Source of the DNA: Bradyrhizobium sp. CB1650
Lineage (GTDB): Bacteria; Pseudomonadota; Alphaproteobacteria; Rhizobiales; Xanthobacteraceae
DNA: 64,000 bases
NCBI RefSeq assembly: GCF_029761915.1
Contig: NZ_CP121695.1
Span: 5,919,501 to 5,983,500 of the forward strand
Direction of reading: 5' to 3'
Shown here: one piece after another, positions 18,355 through 29,468 of the stretch
How positions within the stretch are numbered: the first letter of the stretch is position 1
Layout: every line of letters starts with the position of its first letter
Notes under the pieces: model-generated
What the model was told of the DNA's origin: nothing
Seen by the model: only the letters and a program-made list of their open reading frames with translations
Database searches by the model: none
Position numbers and translations under genes: made by a program

Positions 18355-19128
18355 CTACCAGCAAGTGTAGCCGCCATCTACCAGCACGATGCTGCCGGTC
18401 ATCAGGCTTGCGGCCTCTGAAGAGAGGAACAGCACGACGGAGGCAATCTCTTCCACCTGCCCCATACGCGCCATCGGGGTTCCGCCGATCCAGGCGTCGT
18501 ACATCTTCGGATTGCTCTTCACGAAGGCGTTGAGCGGCGTCTCGATATAGGTCGGTGCGACCGCATTGACGCGGATGCCGCGCGCGCCCCACTCGGCGGC
18601 CAGCGACTTGGTCAGATGATGTACCCCGGCCTTGGAGGCATTGTAGAAGCACTGCTCCTGCGGCTTGTTGACGATGAAGCCGGACATCGAGCCGACATTG
18701 ACGATGGCGCCGCTCTTCGCCTTCAGCATGTGCTTGCCGAACTCTCGGCAGCACCAGAAGGTGCCGTTGAGATTGACGTCGATGACGTTGAGCCAGTGCT
18801 CATCGGTCACGGTCTCGGCCGGCGTCTCGCTGCGGGCAATGCCGGCATTATTGACGAGGATGTCGACCTTGCCGTGGCGGGCGACGAGGTCGCTGGCAAC
18901 CTCCGCCACGCGTTTGGTGTCGGTGACGTCCATGATCGCGGTCTCGGTGTCGAAGCCCTTCGCCTTCAGGCTGGCCTTCGCGCTGTCGGCAACCTTGCTG
19001 TCCCGGTCGCCGATAATGACCTTGGCGCCGGCTTCCGCCAGCGCTTCGGCGCAGGCGAGGCCAATGCCCTGCCCGCCGCCCGTGATGAACGCGGTCTTGC
19101 CGTTCAGCTTGAATTTTTCCAGGTACAT
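18355..19128 (-). CDS. SDR-family polyol dehydrogenase
   Basis: A 257-residue classical short-chain dehydrogenase. The cofactor motif TGGGQGIGLA lies near 15-24, NNAG near 92, the catalytic serine in NVGSMSG near 143, and YxxxK as YNASKAG near 158-164. The C-terminal TGSIVLVDGGYTCW is usual for the family. Its place between a polyol-type ABC ATPase gene and two sugar kinase genes indicates oxidation of an imported sugar alcohol (mannitol, sorbitol, ribitol or arabinitol) to a ketose in the cytoplasm. The substrate cannot be chosen from sequence alone. Confidence 0.9.
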   Translation of the reverse strand: MYLEKFKLNGKTAFITGGGQGIGLACAEALAEAGAKVIIGDRDSKVADSAKASLKAKGFDTETAIMDVTDTKRVAEVASDLVARHGKVDILVNNAGIARSETPAETVTDEHWLNVIDVNLNGTFWCCREFGKHMLKAKSGAIVNVGSMSGFIVNKPQEQCFYNASKAGVHHLTKSLAAEWGARGIRVNAVAPTYIETPLNAFVKSNPKMYDAWIGGTPMARMGQVEEIASVVLFLSSEAASLMTGSIVLVDGGYTCW

Positions 19129-19162
19129 GTTGCTTTTCCCGTTTCTTGTCTGCCCCAGTTGA

Positions 19163-20170
<1,008 letters not shown>

Positions 20171-20185
20171 GATCCGGCAGCCCTT

Positions 20186-21016
20186 CTACTTCACAGCGCC
20201 AAAGGTGAGCCCGCGCACGAGCTGCTTCTGGCTGAACCAACCGAGGACGAGAATGGGCGCGATCGCCAGCGTCGAGGCCGCCGAGAGCTTGGCCCAGAAC
20301 AGCCCTTCCGGACTCGAATAGGAGGCGATGAAAACGGTGAGCGGCGCGGCGCTCGAGGTCGACAAATTGAGCGTCCAGAACGCCTCGTTCCAGGCCAGGA
20401 TCAGATTGAGCAGCAGCGTCGAGGCGAGGCCCGGGATTGCCATCGGGGTCAGCACGTAGACGAGCTCACGGCCGATGGTGGCGCCGTCCATGCGCGCGGC
20501 TTCCAGGATGTCGCGCGGGATCTCCTTGAAATAGGTGAAGAGCATCCAGATCACGATCGGCAGATTGCCGAGGCACAGGATGAAGACGAGGCCGATGCGG
20601 GAATCGAGCAGGCCGACGGTCTTGTAGATCAGGTAGATCGGCACCAGCACGCCGACCGGCGGCATCATCTTGGTCGAGAGCATCCAGAGCAGGACGTCCT
20701 TGGTGCGCTTGGTCGGCGAGAACGCCATCGACCAGGCCGCCGGGATTGCGATCAGCAGCGCGATCAGCGTCGAGCCGCCGGCGATGATGATCGAGTTCAG
20801 CGCATGGTGCAGATAGTCGCTGCGCTCCTGCACGGTCGCGTAGTTTTCCGTTGTCCAGTGGAAGAACAGGAAGGATGGCGGCACGGCAAAGGCCTCGAGC
20901 TCGGTCTTGAAGCTCGCCAGCGCCATCCACAGGATCGGGAAGAAGATCAGGAAGCCGCACAGCCATGCAGCGATCGTCGATATTGCCACCCGCCGGTTCG
21001 TCGCCATCCGTGCCAT
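20186..21016 (-). CDS. polyol/sugar ABC transporter permease (SmoG/MalG type)
   Basis: A 276-residue CUT1 inner-membrane permease with six predicted helices. It carries the MalG-type EAA motif EIPRDILEAARMDGATIGRELVYVLTPMAIPGL, and the C-terminal QKQLVRGLTFGAVK is the classic ending of this family. It pairs with the MalF-type permease encoded three bases upstream. Resemblance to rhizobial mannitol/sorbitol SmoG proteins supports a polyol substrate, which the dehydrogenase and kinase genes downstream also suggest. Confidence 0.92.
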   Translation of the reverse strand: MARMATNRRVAISTIAAWLCGFLIFFPILWMALASFKTELEAFAVPPSFLFFHWTTENYATVQERSDYLHHALNSIIIAGGSTLIALLIAIPAAWSMAFSPTKRTKDVLLWMLSTKMMPPVGVLVPIYLIYKTVGLLDSRIGLVFILCLGNLPIVIWMLFTYFKEIPRDILEAARMDGATIGRELVYVLTPMAIPGLASTLLLNLILAWNEAFWTLNLSTSSAAPLTVFIASYSSPEGLFWAKLSAASTLAIAPILVLGWFSQKQLVRGLTFGAVK

Positions 21017-21019
21017 GGC

Positions 21020-21892
21020 TCAGGCCTCCAGGTTCCGGCCGACGATGCGGACGAGAAAGAAGGCGACGATGTTGGCGATCACCACCGCGACGAGCCCGCC
21101 CGCGGACGCGCTGCCGACATCGAACTGGATCAGCGCCTGCGAATAGATCAGGAAGGCGATGTTGGTGGTCTGAAGCCCCGGACCGCCGCCGGTCGTGACG
21201 AAGATCTCGGCGAACACCGTAAGCAGAAAGATGGTCTCGATCAGGATCACGACCGTGATCGGACGCGCCAGATGCGGCAGCGTGATGTAGATGAAGGTCG
21301 AGACCGCGCTGGCGCCATCCATCTCGGCGGCCTCCTTCTGCTCCTCGTCGAGCGATTGCAGCGCAGTGAGCAGGATCAGCGTCGCGAACGGCAGCCATTG
21401 CCAGGCGACGATCAGTATCACCGAGAACAGCGGCACGTCGTTGAACCAGTCGATCGGCGTCAGCCCGAACAGCGAGGCGAGCCAGGCGAACAGTCCGGAC
21501 ACCGGATGCATCAACAGGTTCTTCCAGACCAACGCGCTCACGGTCGGCATCACGAAGAACGGCGCGATCACCATCAGCCGCACGATGTTGCGGCCGATCA
21601 CGGGCTGATCGAGCAGCAGTGCCAAGGGAATGCCGAGCAGGATGGTCAGCGCAAGCACCGAGCCAACCAGCACCAGCGTGTTCTGGAGCGAAGCGAGGAA
21701 GGCGGGATCGGTGAGGAAGTAGCGGAAATTTTCCAGCCCGATGAACGCTTCCGAGCCGGGATCGAGCAGGCTGTAATGCAGCGTCGAGAAATAGAGCGTC
21801 AGCGCCAGCGGGACGATCATCCAGATGAACAGGAGCCCGACCGCAGGCGTCAGGAGCGAGCGCGCGAGGAGCTGCGTCTGCCGGGTTGCCAT
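21020..21892 (-). CDS. polyol/sugar ABC transporter permease (SmoF/MalF type)
   Basis: From the ATG at 21892 (GAGGAG about nine bases upstream) the product is 290 residues, beginning MATRQTQLLARSLLTPAVGLLF, the standard SmoF-like start. An open extension to 21928 lacks similar support. Six membrane helices and the EAA loop EQKEAAEMDGASAVSTFIYITLPHLARPI are visible. It forms the CUT1 permease heterodimer with its downstream partner. It follows the binding-protein gene after a 96-bp gap with two stem-loops. Confidence 0.92.
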   Translation of the reverse strand: MATRQTQLLARSLLTPAVGLLFIWMIVPLALTLYFSTLHYSLLDPGSEAFIGLENFRYFLTDPAFLASLQNTLVLVGSVLALTILLGIPLALLLDQPVIGRNIVRLMVIAPFFVMPTVSALVWKNLLMHPVSGLFAWLASLFGLTPIDWFNDVPLFSVILIVAWQWLPFATLILLTALQSLDEEQKEAAEMDGASAVSTFIYITLPHLARPITVVILIETIFLLTVFAEIFVTTGGGPGLQTTNIAFLIYSQALIQFDVGSASAGGLVAVVIANIVAFFLVRIVGRNLEA

Positions 21893-21924
21893 CGCTGGCT
21901 TCTCCTCTGGCTGGAAGAAGGCGA

Positions 21925-21978
21925 CCATCCGTCGGTTGCGGCGGATGGCCGCCAGTTTGAGCTCAGGAGGGAGAGCTC
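21925..21978 (-). repeat. two stem-loops between polyol binding-protein and permease genes
   Basis: Just after the binding-protein stop (reading the minus strand) is GAGCTC-N8-GAGCTC (21959-21978), followed by CCATCCG/CGGATGG (21925-21948) with a 10-nt loop. They lie immediately before the permease ribosome binding site and could lower downstream expression relative to the binding protein. Confidence 0.5.
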
Positions 21979-21988
21979 GGGTTTCGCT

Positions 21989-23302
<1,314 letters not shown>

Positions 23303-23326
23303 GATGACCTCCCTAGCTCGCGTTTT

Positions 23327-23357
23327 GAGCATATGCCCACGCGTTGGGCGTATGTTC
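23327..23357 (-). promoter_or_regulatory. probable operator of SorC-type regulator (transport operon copy)
   Basis: GAGCATATGCCCA, a 5-bp spacer and TGGGCGTATGTTC form a 31-bp inverted repeat with 11 of 13 arm positions matching, centred at 23342 just upstream of the binding-protein gene. The same architecture (CCCA-N5-TGGG inside 13-bp arms) occurs before the HAD/regulator gene pair at 25233-25263. Confidence 0.75.
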
Positions 23358-23452
23358 AACCCAAGCATGGAGGGTTGTCAAGCAGACACAGGCGTCATCC
23401 CGCAACTTCTGAACGCTGCGGTGCGGGAGGAGGAGCTCGCGCCCCATCCTCC

Positions 23453-23543
23453 CGTCATGCCCCGCGAAGGCGGTGCATCGAGTACTGGTGCCTCAAGCAT
23501 GGCCGGCAGCATACCGGATCATCCGCCTTCGCGAATGATGACA
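23453..23543. repeat. Bradyrhizobium-type imperfect palindromic repeat
   Basis: CGCGAAGGCGG (23463-23473) and CCGCCTTCGCG (23523-23533) are perfect 11-bp inverted arms, and the flanks GTCATG and ATGATGAC are also roughly inverted. The motif resembles the abundant intergenic palindromes with a CGCGAAGGCGG core found in this genus. It lies between the 3' end of the regulator gene and the promoter of the transport operon. Confidence 0.6.
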
Positions 23544-23598
23544 ACGGCGTGCGGGGCAACACCGCCCACCTCACCCACGGTGATGCCGCAAGCGCGAC

Positions 23599-24549
23599 CT
23601 ACCGCTCGAGGATCGCCCGCGCGGTGGCTTCGTCGGTGATCAGCCCGTTGATCAGGCGCCCGTTCAGCGCAGCCGCGATCGCGGGAACTTTTGCCGCGCC
23701 GACCGCGGCGCCGATCGTCGTCGTTCTGGCCGGCACGTCCGGCGGAATGCTGGTCAGGCGCTTGTTGGTGCCGGCCTTGAGCAGGCGGCCCTTGGCGTCG
23801 TAGGCCCAGCCGGTGATCTCACCGATCGCGCCGAGGCGCATCATCTCGAACAATTCGTCGCGGGTGACGAAGCCGTCGATGTGGACCTGCGCCTTCTGAT
23901 CCATCTGGCCGATCCCGACCAGGCGAAGATCGGCCTTGGCGGCCACCGCCTTCACCTTCGCGATCGGCTCGATGCGGACCATCTTGTTTCGCTCGTCCTC
24001 CGACGACATCAAAAACGGCAGCGGCATCGGATAGTGCCGCGCGCCGGTTCGGTCGGCGAGGCGGCCGACGGTATCGTAGAAGCTCGCCGACCCATCGGCG
24101 GAGATGTTGCCGACCAGCGAGACGATCTGGTGATTGGGCCGATCGATCGGCGTGACGCGCTCGACGGCGGCGCGCACCGCCCGCCCCGTGCCGAGCGCGA
24201 CGATCACGGGCGTCTCGGAGCGCAGCGTTGCGTCCAGCAGATTGGCGCAGCGTTCGGCAATTCCCGCGGTCGCCTGCGGCGCCGCAGGATCCGCCGGCAC
24301 CACCTCGCAATGGGCGAGGTCAAACCGCTCCTTCAGGCGCGCCGCCAATTCCATGCAGGCGGCAATGGGATGTTCGAGCCGGAACGTAATCAGCCGCTCG
24401 GCAAGGCAAAGAGAGACCAGACGCTGCGCCGACGCACGCGAGACCTGGAGCATCCTGGCGATCTCGTCCTGCGTATGGCCGGCAATGAAATAGAGCCAGC
24501 CGGCGCGCGCGGCATCGTCGAGCCTCGATTTTTCATTCTCGGCGGCCAT
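23599..24549 (-). CDS. SorC/DeoR-type sugar-binding transcriptional regulator
   Basis: A 316-residue regulator with an N-terminal helix-turn-helix (AGHTQDEIARMLQVSRASAQRLVSLCLAERL, about residues 23-53) and the SorC sugar-phosphate-binding domain (about 60-312, with IVALGTGRAVRAAVERV and DGFVTRDELFEMMRLGAIGEITGWAYD). The family (SorC, LsrR, DalR and relatives) responds to phosphorylated sugars. It lies between the HAD gene and the transport operon. Paired palindromes before both halves of the locus suggest that it controls the polyol genes and its own transcript. It starts seven bases after the HAD stop codon, so the two genes are co-transcribed. Confidence 0.9.
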   Translation of the reverse strand: MAAENEKSRLDDAARAGWLYFIAGHTQDEIARMLQVSRASAQRLVSLCLAERLITFRLEHPIAACMELAARLKERFDLAHCEVVPADPAAPQATAGIAERCANLLDATLRSETPVIVALGTGRAVRAAVERVTPIDRPNHQIVSLVGNISADGSASFYDTVGRLADRTGARHYPMPLPFLMSSEDERNKMVRIEPIAKVKAVAAKADLRLVGIGQMDQKAQVHIDGFVTRDELFEMMRLGAIGEITGWAYDAKGRLLKAGTNKRLTSIPPDVPARTTTIGAAVGAAKVPAIAAALNGRLINGLITDEATARAILER

Positions 24550-24556
24550 GGCAGCG

Positions 24557-25222
24557 TCAAGCGTCCTTCCAGAAATCGGTCATGCGCGAGAAGACCCGAT
24601 CGGCCCCGGCGCTGGACAATATGGCCCGGCCGTCGCGCCCGCGATAATGGCTGCCGCCGACAAATCCCCAGACGGTCATGCCGGCGGCCCTCGCCGCCTG
24701 CACGCCGCTGACGCTGTCCTCGATCACCAGCGTGCGTGCGGGGCAGGCTTCCATCCTCGCAGCCGCGTGGAGGAAGAGGTCGGGCGCCGGTTTGCCGTGC
24801 TTCACCATCTGCGCCGTGTAGAGCCGGTCGCCGAAATGCGGCCTGAGGCCGGTGACGTCGAGCGACAGCGAGACACGGTCGATGTCGCTGGACGAAGCCA
24901 CGCAGAACGGCACGGTCAGTTCGGACACCACGGCGCTTACCCCGGGAACCGGCGCCAGCGAGGCGGCAAATGTCTTCAGGACGTGCGACTTCAGCCGGAG
25001 CAGAAATCCCTCGGGCACGCCTTGCCCGAGATCGCGATAGTGCTGCTCGATCGCCTTCGTGCTGCGTCCGAGGAACAGCTCGAGCGCTTGTTCTGCGCTG
25101 AGCCCGATCCCGAATTCTGCCAACACCTCGGACAGGCAGCGGCAGCTCAAGAGCTCGCTGTCGACGAGCACGCCGTCGCAGTCGAAGATGATCAGATCAG
25201 GCTTTGGGCGGCCGGCTTTCAT
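24557..25222 (-). CDS. HAD-superfamily phosphatase (beta-phosphoglucomutase-like)
   Basis: A 221-residue HAD subfamily IA hydrolase. Motif I is IIFDCDGVLVDSE (nucleophile and acid aspartates near 14 and 16), motif II CVASSSDIDRV, motif III around KPAPDLFLHAA, and motif IV VIEDSVSGVQAARAAGM. A helical cap lies between motifs I and II. Such enzymes dephosphorylate small sugar phosphates or act as mutases. Linked to a SorC regulator and polyol genes, it may recycle phosphorylated polyols or tune the regulator's ligand pool, which is an inference. The 31-bp operator begins only 11 bases before its ATG. Confidence 0.88.
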   Translation of the reverse strand: MKAGRPKPDLIIFDCDGVLVDSELLSCRCLSEVLAEFGIGLSAEQALELFLGRSTKAIEQHYRDLGQGVPEGFLLRLKSHVLKTFAASLAPVPGVSAVVSELTVPFCVASSSDIDRVSLSLDVTGLRPHFGDRLYTAQMVKHGKPAPDLFLHAAARMEACPARTLVIEDSVSGVQAARAAGMTVWGFVGGSHYRGRDGRAILSSAGADRVFSRMTDFWKDA

Positions 25223-25232
25223 CCGCCCATTC

Positions 25233-25263
25233 GATCATATACCCATTCGATGGGCAATAGCTC
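25233..25263 (-). promoter_or_regulatory. probable operator of SorC-type regulator (HAD/regulator copy)
   Basis: GATCATATACCCA-N5-TGGGCAATAGCTC is a 31-bp inverted repeat centred at 25248. Its arms match the GAGCATATGCCCA consensus of the other copy (23327-23357) at 11 and 10 of 13 positions, with identical spacing. It lies immediately upstream of the HAD start, consistent with autoregulation. Confidence 0.65.
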
Positions 25264-25297
25264 AGCCAGATCCCCGACGTCGCGGGCCTTCCCCGGC

Positions 25298-27207
25298 TCA
25301 ATGAGCCACCTGGCGGTAGATCGCCGGCAGCGCGGCGGGCAGCCGACGGATGTTGCCGACGATCGCGTAGCCGCCACGCCCGAACAGCGTCGGAAAATAG
25401 CACTGCGCCGCCGCATCAACCGTCACGCCGAACACGCCGACGCCGAGCCGCCGCGCCTCCTGCACGGATTTGCGGGTGTCTTCGATCGCAAAGCGTCCCT
25501 CGTAGTGATCGACATCGTTCGGTTTGCCGTCGGTCAGAACGAGCAGCAGCTTCTTGCGCTGGGGTTGGCGTGCAAGTTCGGCCGAGGCATGACGCACCGC
25601 CGCTCCGATCCTCGTGTAATAACCGGGCTTGAGCGCGCCGATCCGGCGTTCCACAGTCCCGCTCATCGGTTCGCCGAAGGCCTTGATGGTCTCTAACCGC
25701 ACCCAGGAACGCCGCCGGGAGGTGAAGGTCAGGATGCTGTGGTGATCGCCACAGGCCGAAAGCCCATGGGCGAGCACCAGAAGCGCCTCCTTCTCGACAT
25801 CCAGCACGCGGTACCCATCAACCCATGCGTCGGTCGACAGCGAGACATCGACCAGCAGGGTGACGGCGAGATCGTGGCCCTGCGGCCGCATCGCCACATG
25901 GACACGATCAAGCCCGCCGCTGCCGGCGCGCAGATCGCAACGTGCGCGCACCAGCGCGTCGAGATCGAGATCGTATCCGTCCGCCTGTGCCCGCATCAAT
26001 TCGTGACGCGGTCGCAACACCTCGAACCGGCGTCGCACTTGGCCGATCTGACGGCGCATACTCTGATCCGGCACCCAGCACTCGCCGGTCTCGGACGCAT
26101 CGGCGGCGAGCACGCGACAGTGATGCGGCAGATAAGTTCCGCTGCGATAGTCCCATTCCGGGTAAGTGAGGCCGGCGAGCCGCGAAGCATCAATGGCCTC
26201 CGGCGGCAGGTCGAGATCGAATTTGAGCCTGGTTGCGGGTTTGCCGTTCCGCCGTCCGAGCGCGATCTCGTCGAGATCGTCGGCCGCCTTCTGCGCGTCG
26301 TCATCCTCGCTGTCGTCGGCGGGACGGTCGACGTTGACCATCTCGGCCATCGCCAGGATTTTTTCGAAGCGGTTCAGCACGAACGGATCGCGGCGATTGG
26401 CACCATCGTCGCTCTGGCGGACGGCAAAGCGCTTGCGATCGCTGATGGCGCGGGCGCCGCACTCCCGGCAACCTCGTCGTCATGCGTCCCCGACGGTGCA
26501 GGGCCGCGCATCCAGCAGTCGCCCCACAGCGGGCAAGGCAGAATGGCACGATATCCCGGTGGCGCCTTGTCCGGCAGCGGACCCGTCCCCATCATGGCCG
26601 GCCACAGCGTGCCCGCCGGCGGCGCATCGGCGCCAAGCAGCGCAAGTACGATCTGCTCCATCTGCTGTTCGATGCGCGGCAAGGGCCGGCGCGGCCGCGC
26701 CACGGCTGTTGCGGCGACTAGCCGCGCGTAGTCTTCGGTCAGGCCGGGACATTCCGTCAGCACGAGGACAGCAATCTCGCTGGCCCGCCGCAACATCAGG
26801 AGATCGTGCCGCAGCGGATCGACTTCCTCGATCGCTTCGGCCGGAGCGAATGCGAACCAGGCGGCGAGCCACCGGTACAGCGAAGCGTTCAGTGCGCGGT
26901 CAGCGAAGATCGCGATTCGATCCGGAAGGAAGACGGTCGCGGCGTCACGTCCCGGCTGATCGAGGCGCTCGTCGCCAAGGCCGATGCGTTGCCGCCATCC
27001 GAGCCGGTGCCCGGCACGGCGGGCGCCGGCGCAGGCGATCTGGACGCCGGCCTCGCCGCCGAGCGCGCGGAACATCACCGCGATCCGCGGGCGGACCTCG
27101 CCAAGTGAAACCGCATGCCCGGCATGAACTGGATAACTCGCGGTGCCGCCGACCAGGCGATGCCAGGCGCGGCCGACCGTCTCTTCCAGCTCGAGGAAAT
27201 CGAGCAT
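25298..27207 (-). pseudogene. norD: norD, nitric oxide reductase activation protein, apparently frameshifted
   Basis: Two overlapping frames together make one NorD of normal size (about 630 residues). The N-terminal frame (27207 to 26374, 278 codons) starts MLDFLELEETVGRAWHRLV. The C-terminal frame (open from 26479, stop at 25298) contains NRRDPFVLNRFEKILAMAEM and a von Willebrand factor A domain with the MIDAS motif DVSLSTD and TDGKPND. Family-like sequence passes from one frame to the other within about 26441-26479, in a GC-rich stretch, consistent with loss of one base. NorD works with the NorQ AAA+ ATPase to mature or activate NorCB. The lesion may be a real mutation, a recoding site or a sequencing error. 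norQ lies 10 bases upstream in the same operon. Confidence 0.8.
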
Positions 27208-27217
27208 TGCACCGCCC

Positions 27218-28030
27218 TCAGGAGATCACGGCGCGCGTGACGTCGAGCAGCGCCGCCTTGACGTCGGAATCATCGCTCAGCGGCTCGATCATGGCCGCCA
27301 GCACGGCGTCGGCAATCGAGGCGCCGGCCGCGATCAGGGTCGCGCAATAGACGACGAGCCGCGTCGAGACGCCCTCCTCCAGGTCATGCCCCTTCAGCGC
27401 CCGCAGCCGGGTGGCAAGGTGGATCAGCGGCCGCACGCGCTCCGGCGCGAGCCCGCTTTCGGTCGCTACCACCGCGATCTCCTGCTCCGGCGGCAGGAAG
27501 CCGAACTCGATGGCGATGAAGCGCTGCCGCGTCGATGGTTTCAGCGCCTTCAGCAGCGTCTGGTAACCGGGATTGTAGGACACCACCAGCATGAAGCTCG
27601 CAGGCGCCGCGAGCTCCTCGCCGGTGCGCTCGAGCGGCAGGAAGCGGCGGTCGTCGGTGAGGGGATGCAGGACCACGGTCACGTCCTTGCGCGCCTCCAC
27701 CACCTCGTCGAGATAGCAAATGCCGCCTTCCCTCACCGCGCGCGTCAACGGACCATCGGTCCACACGGTATCACCGCCCCTGAGCAGATAGCGGCCGGTG
27801 AGATCGGCGGCGATGAGATCGTCGTGGCAGGCGACGGTGTGGAGTGGCAATCCGAGGCGCGCCGCCATATGGCCGACGAAGCGCGTCTTGCCGCAGCCGG
27901 TCGGTCCCTTGAGCAGAACCGGCAGGCGATGACGCCAGGCATGCTCGAACAGCGCACATTCATTGCCGCTCGCGACATAGGCCGGAACTTCGGGTGCAGG
28001 CGCCGTTACGGCGTGAAGTGCAGGTTTCAT
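27218..28030 (-). CDS. norQ: NorQ, AAA+ (MoxR-type) ATPase for nitric oxide reductase
   Basis: A 270-residue MoxR-family AAA+ protein. Walker A is GPTGCGKTRF (residues 42-51), Walker B is ICYLDEVVEARKD, and the sensor region includes FMLVVSYNPGYQ. CbbQ/NorQ proteins form hexamers that remodel a target enzyme together with a VWA partner (NorD/CbbO). Its place between norB and norD fixes the assignment. It starts 54 bases after the norB stop codon. Confidence 0.95.
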   Translation of the reverse strand: MKPALHAVTAPAPEVPAYVASGNECALFEHAWRHRLPVLLKGPTGCGKTRFVGHMAARLGLPLHTVACHDDLIAADLTGRYLLRGGDTVWTDGPLTRAVREGGICYLDEVVEARKDVTVVLHPLTDDRRFLPLERTGEELAAPASFMLVVSYNPGYQTLLKALKPSTRQRFIAIEFGFLPPEQEIAVVATESGLAPERVRPLIHLATRLRALKGHDLEEGVSTRLVVYCATLIAAGASIADAVLAAMIEPLSDDSDVKAALLDVTRAVIS

Positions 28031-28084
28031 GATCTCTCTCCGGAATTCTTGAAGGGCGGCCGCGGTGCGCGGCCGCCCTCGCGC

Positions 28085-29431
28085 CTATTCGGCAGGTTGC
28101 AGCGCGCCGGGGATGACGGCCTGCTTCTCGCGGCCGGGCACCAGCACCGCCCAGATGAACATCAGCGCGGAGATGCCGACGAACACGCCGGAGCCGAGGC
28201 GGATCCAGTAGAAGAACGCGAGCTGGTCCTGCACGTCCATGTAGCTCTGACCGAGCACGCGCTGGAGATGGACCTGGATCACGCCGGCAAAGGTCAGCGC
28301 AAAGGTCATGGTCATCATGGCCGTGCACATGATCCAGAAGCTCGTCATGCTGAGCCACTGGTTGTACGGCGCGCGTCCCTTGAGCTGCGGAATCGCATAG
28401 GCCATCACCGCGAGATTGAGCATCACATAGGCGCCGAAGAAGGCGAGATGGCCGTGCGCGGCCGTCACCTGCGTGCCGTGGGTGTAGTAGTTCACCGAGG
28501 ACAGCGTGTGCAGGAAGCCCCACACGCCCGCGCCGAGGAACGCCATCGCCGAACAGCCGACCGACCACAGCAGAGCCGCGCGGTTGGGATGCTTGCGCCC
28601 GGCCTTCCAGGTCATCTGCACGGTGAAGATCACCATGGTGAAGAAGGGCGCGACCTCGAGCGTCGAGAACAGCGAGCCGATCCACTGCCAGTAGCCTGGG
28701 GCGCCGATCCAGTAGAAGTGGTGGCCGGTGCCGAGAATGCCCGAGAACAGCGCGAGCCCGATGATGACGTAGAGCCATTTCTCGACCACCTCGCGGTCGA
28801 TGCCGTTGAGCTTGATCATGAGGAAGGCGAGCACGGACGCCATGATCAGCTCCCAGACGCCCTCGACCCAGAGATGGACGACGTACCACCAGTACATCTT
28901 GTCGACGGCGAGATTGGCCGGATTGTAGAAGGCGAACAGGAAGAAGATCGCGACGCCCCACAGGCCGAACAGCAGGATGTTGGTAACCGTGGTCTTGCGT
29001 CCCTTGAGCGCCGTCATCGTCACGTTGAACAGGAACATCAGGCAGACGACGACGATGCCGACCTTGATGATGAAGGGCTGCTCGAGGAATTCACGGCCCT
29101 CGTGGTAATGAAAGAGATAGCCGACCACGGCGACGCCGGCCGCAGCGAAGAACATCCAGAACTGAATCTTCGCCAGCAGCGGGCTGAACAGCTCGGTCTC
29201 GGTCTCCTCCGGCAGCAGGAAGTAGGTGGCGCCCATGAAGCCGATCAGGGACCATACGATCAACGCGTTGGTGTGGATCATCCTGACGACGTTGAACGGC
29301 AGAAGCACGGACAGGGTATTGGGCAGGACGTAGATGGTCCCGGCGAGGACGCCGAACCCGACCTGGGCGAGGAACAGCGTCAGCGCGCCGTAGAAATACA
29401 GCATTGCGACTTTCTGGGTCTGATATTTCAT
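28085..29431 (-). CDS. norB: NorB, nitric oxide reductase large subunit (cNOR)
   Basis: A 448-residue haem-copper-oxidase-type protein with twelve predicted membrane helices, beginning MKYQTQKVAMLYFYGALTLFL at the ATG at 29431; the open upstream extension reads through norC in another frame and is not coding. Haem/Fe-B ligand histidines can be seen in VRMIHTNALIVW, WWYVVHLWVEGVWE, HHFYWIG and HGHLAFFGAYV. The missing N-terminal quinol-oxidase extension and the separate cytochrome c gene make it the cytochrome-dependent cNOR type. It reduces 2 NO to N2O at the inner membrane. Confidence 0.96.
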   Translation of the reverse strand: MKYQTQKVAMLYFYGALTLFLAQVGFGVLAGTIYVLPNTLSVLLPFNVVRMIHTNALIVWSLIGFMGATYFLLPEETETELFSPLLAKIQFWMFFAAAGVAVVGYLFHYHEGREFLEQPFIIKVGIVVVCLMFLFNVTMTALKGRKTTVTNILLFGLWGVAIFFLFAFYNPANLAVDKMYWWYVVHLWVEGVWELIMASVLAFLMIKLNGIDREVVEKWLYVIIGLALFSGILGTGHHFYWIGAPGYWQWIGSLFSTLEVAPFFTMVIFTVQMTWKAGRKHPNRAALLWSVGCSAMAFLGAGVWGFLHTLSSVNYYTHGTQVTAAHGHLAFFGAYVMLNLAVMAYAIPQLKGRAPYNQWLSMTSFWIMCTAMMTMTFALTFAGVIQVHLQRVLGQSYMDVQDQLAFFYWIRLGSGVFVGISALMFIWAVLVPGREKQAVIPGALQPAE

Positions 29432-29468
29432 CGAAGTGCTCTCTGTCTTGAGATCTGGTCGCGGGTGC

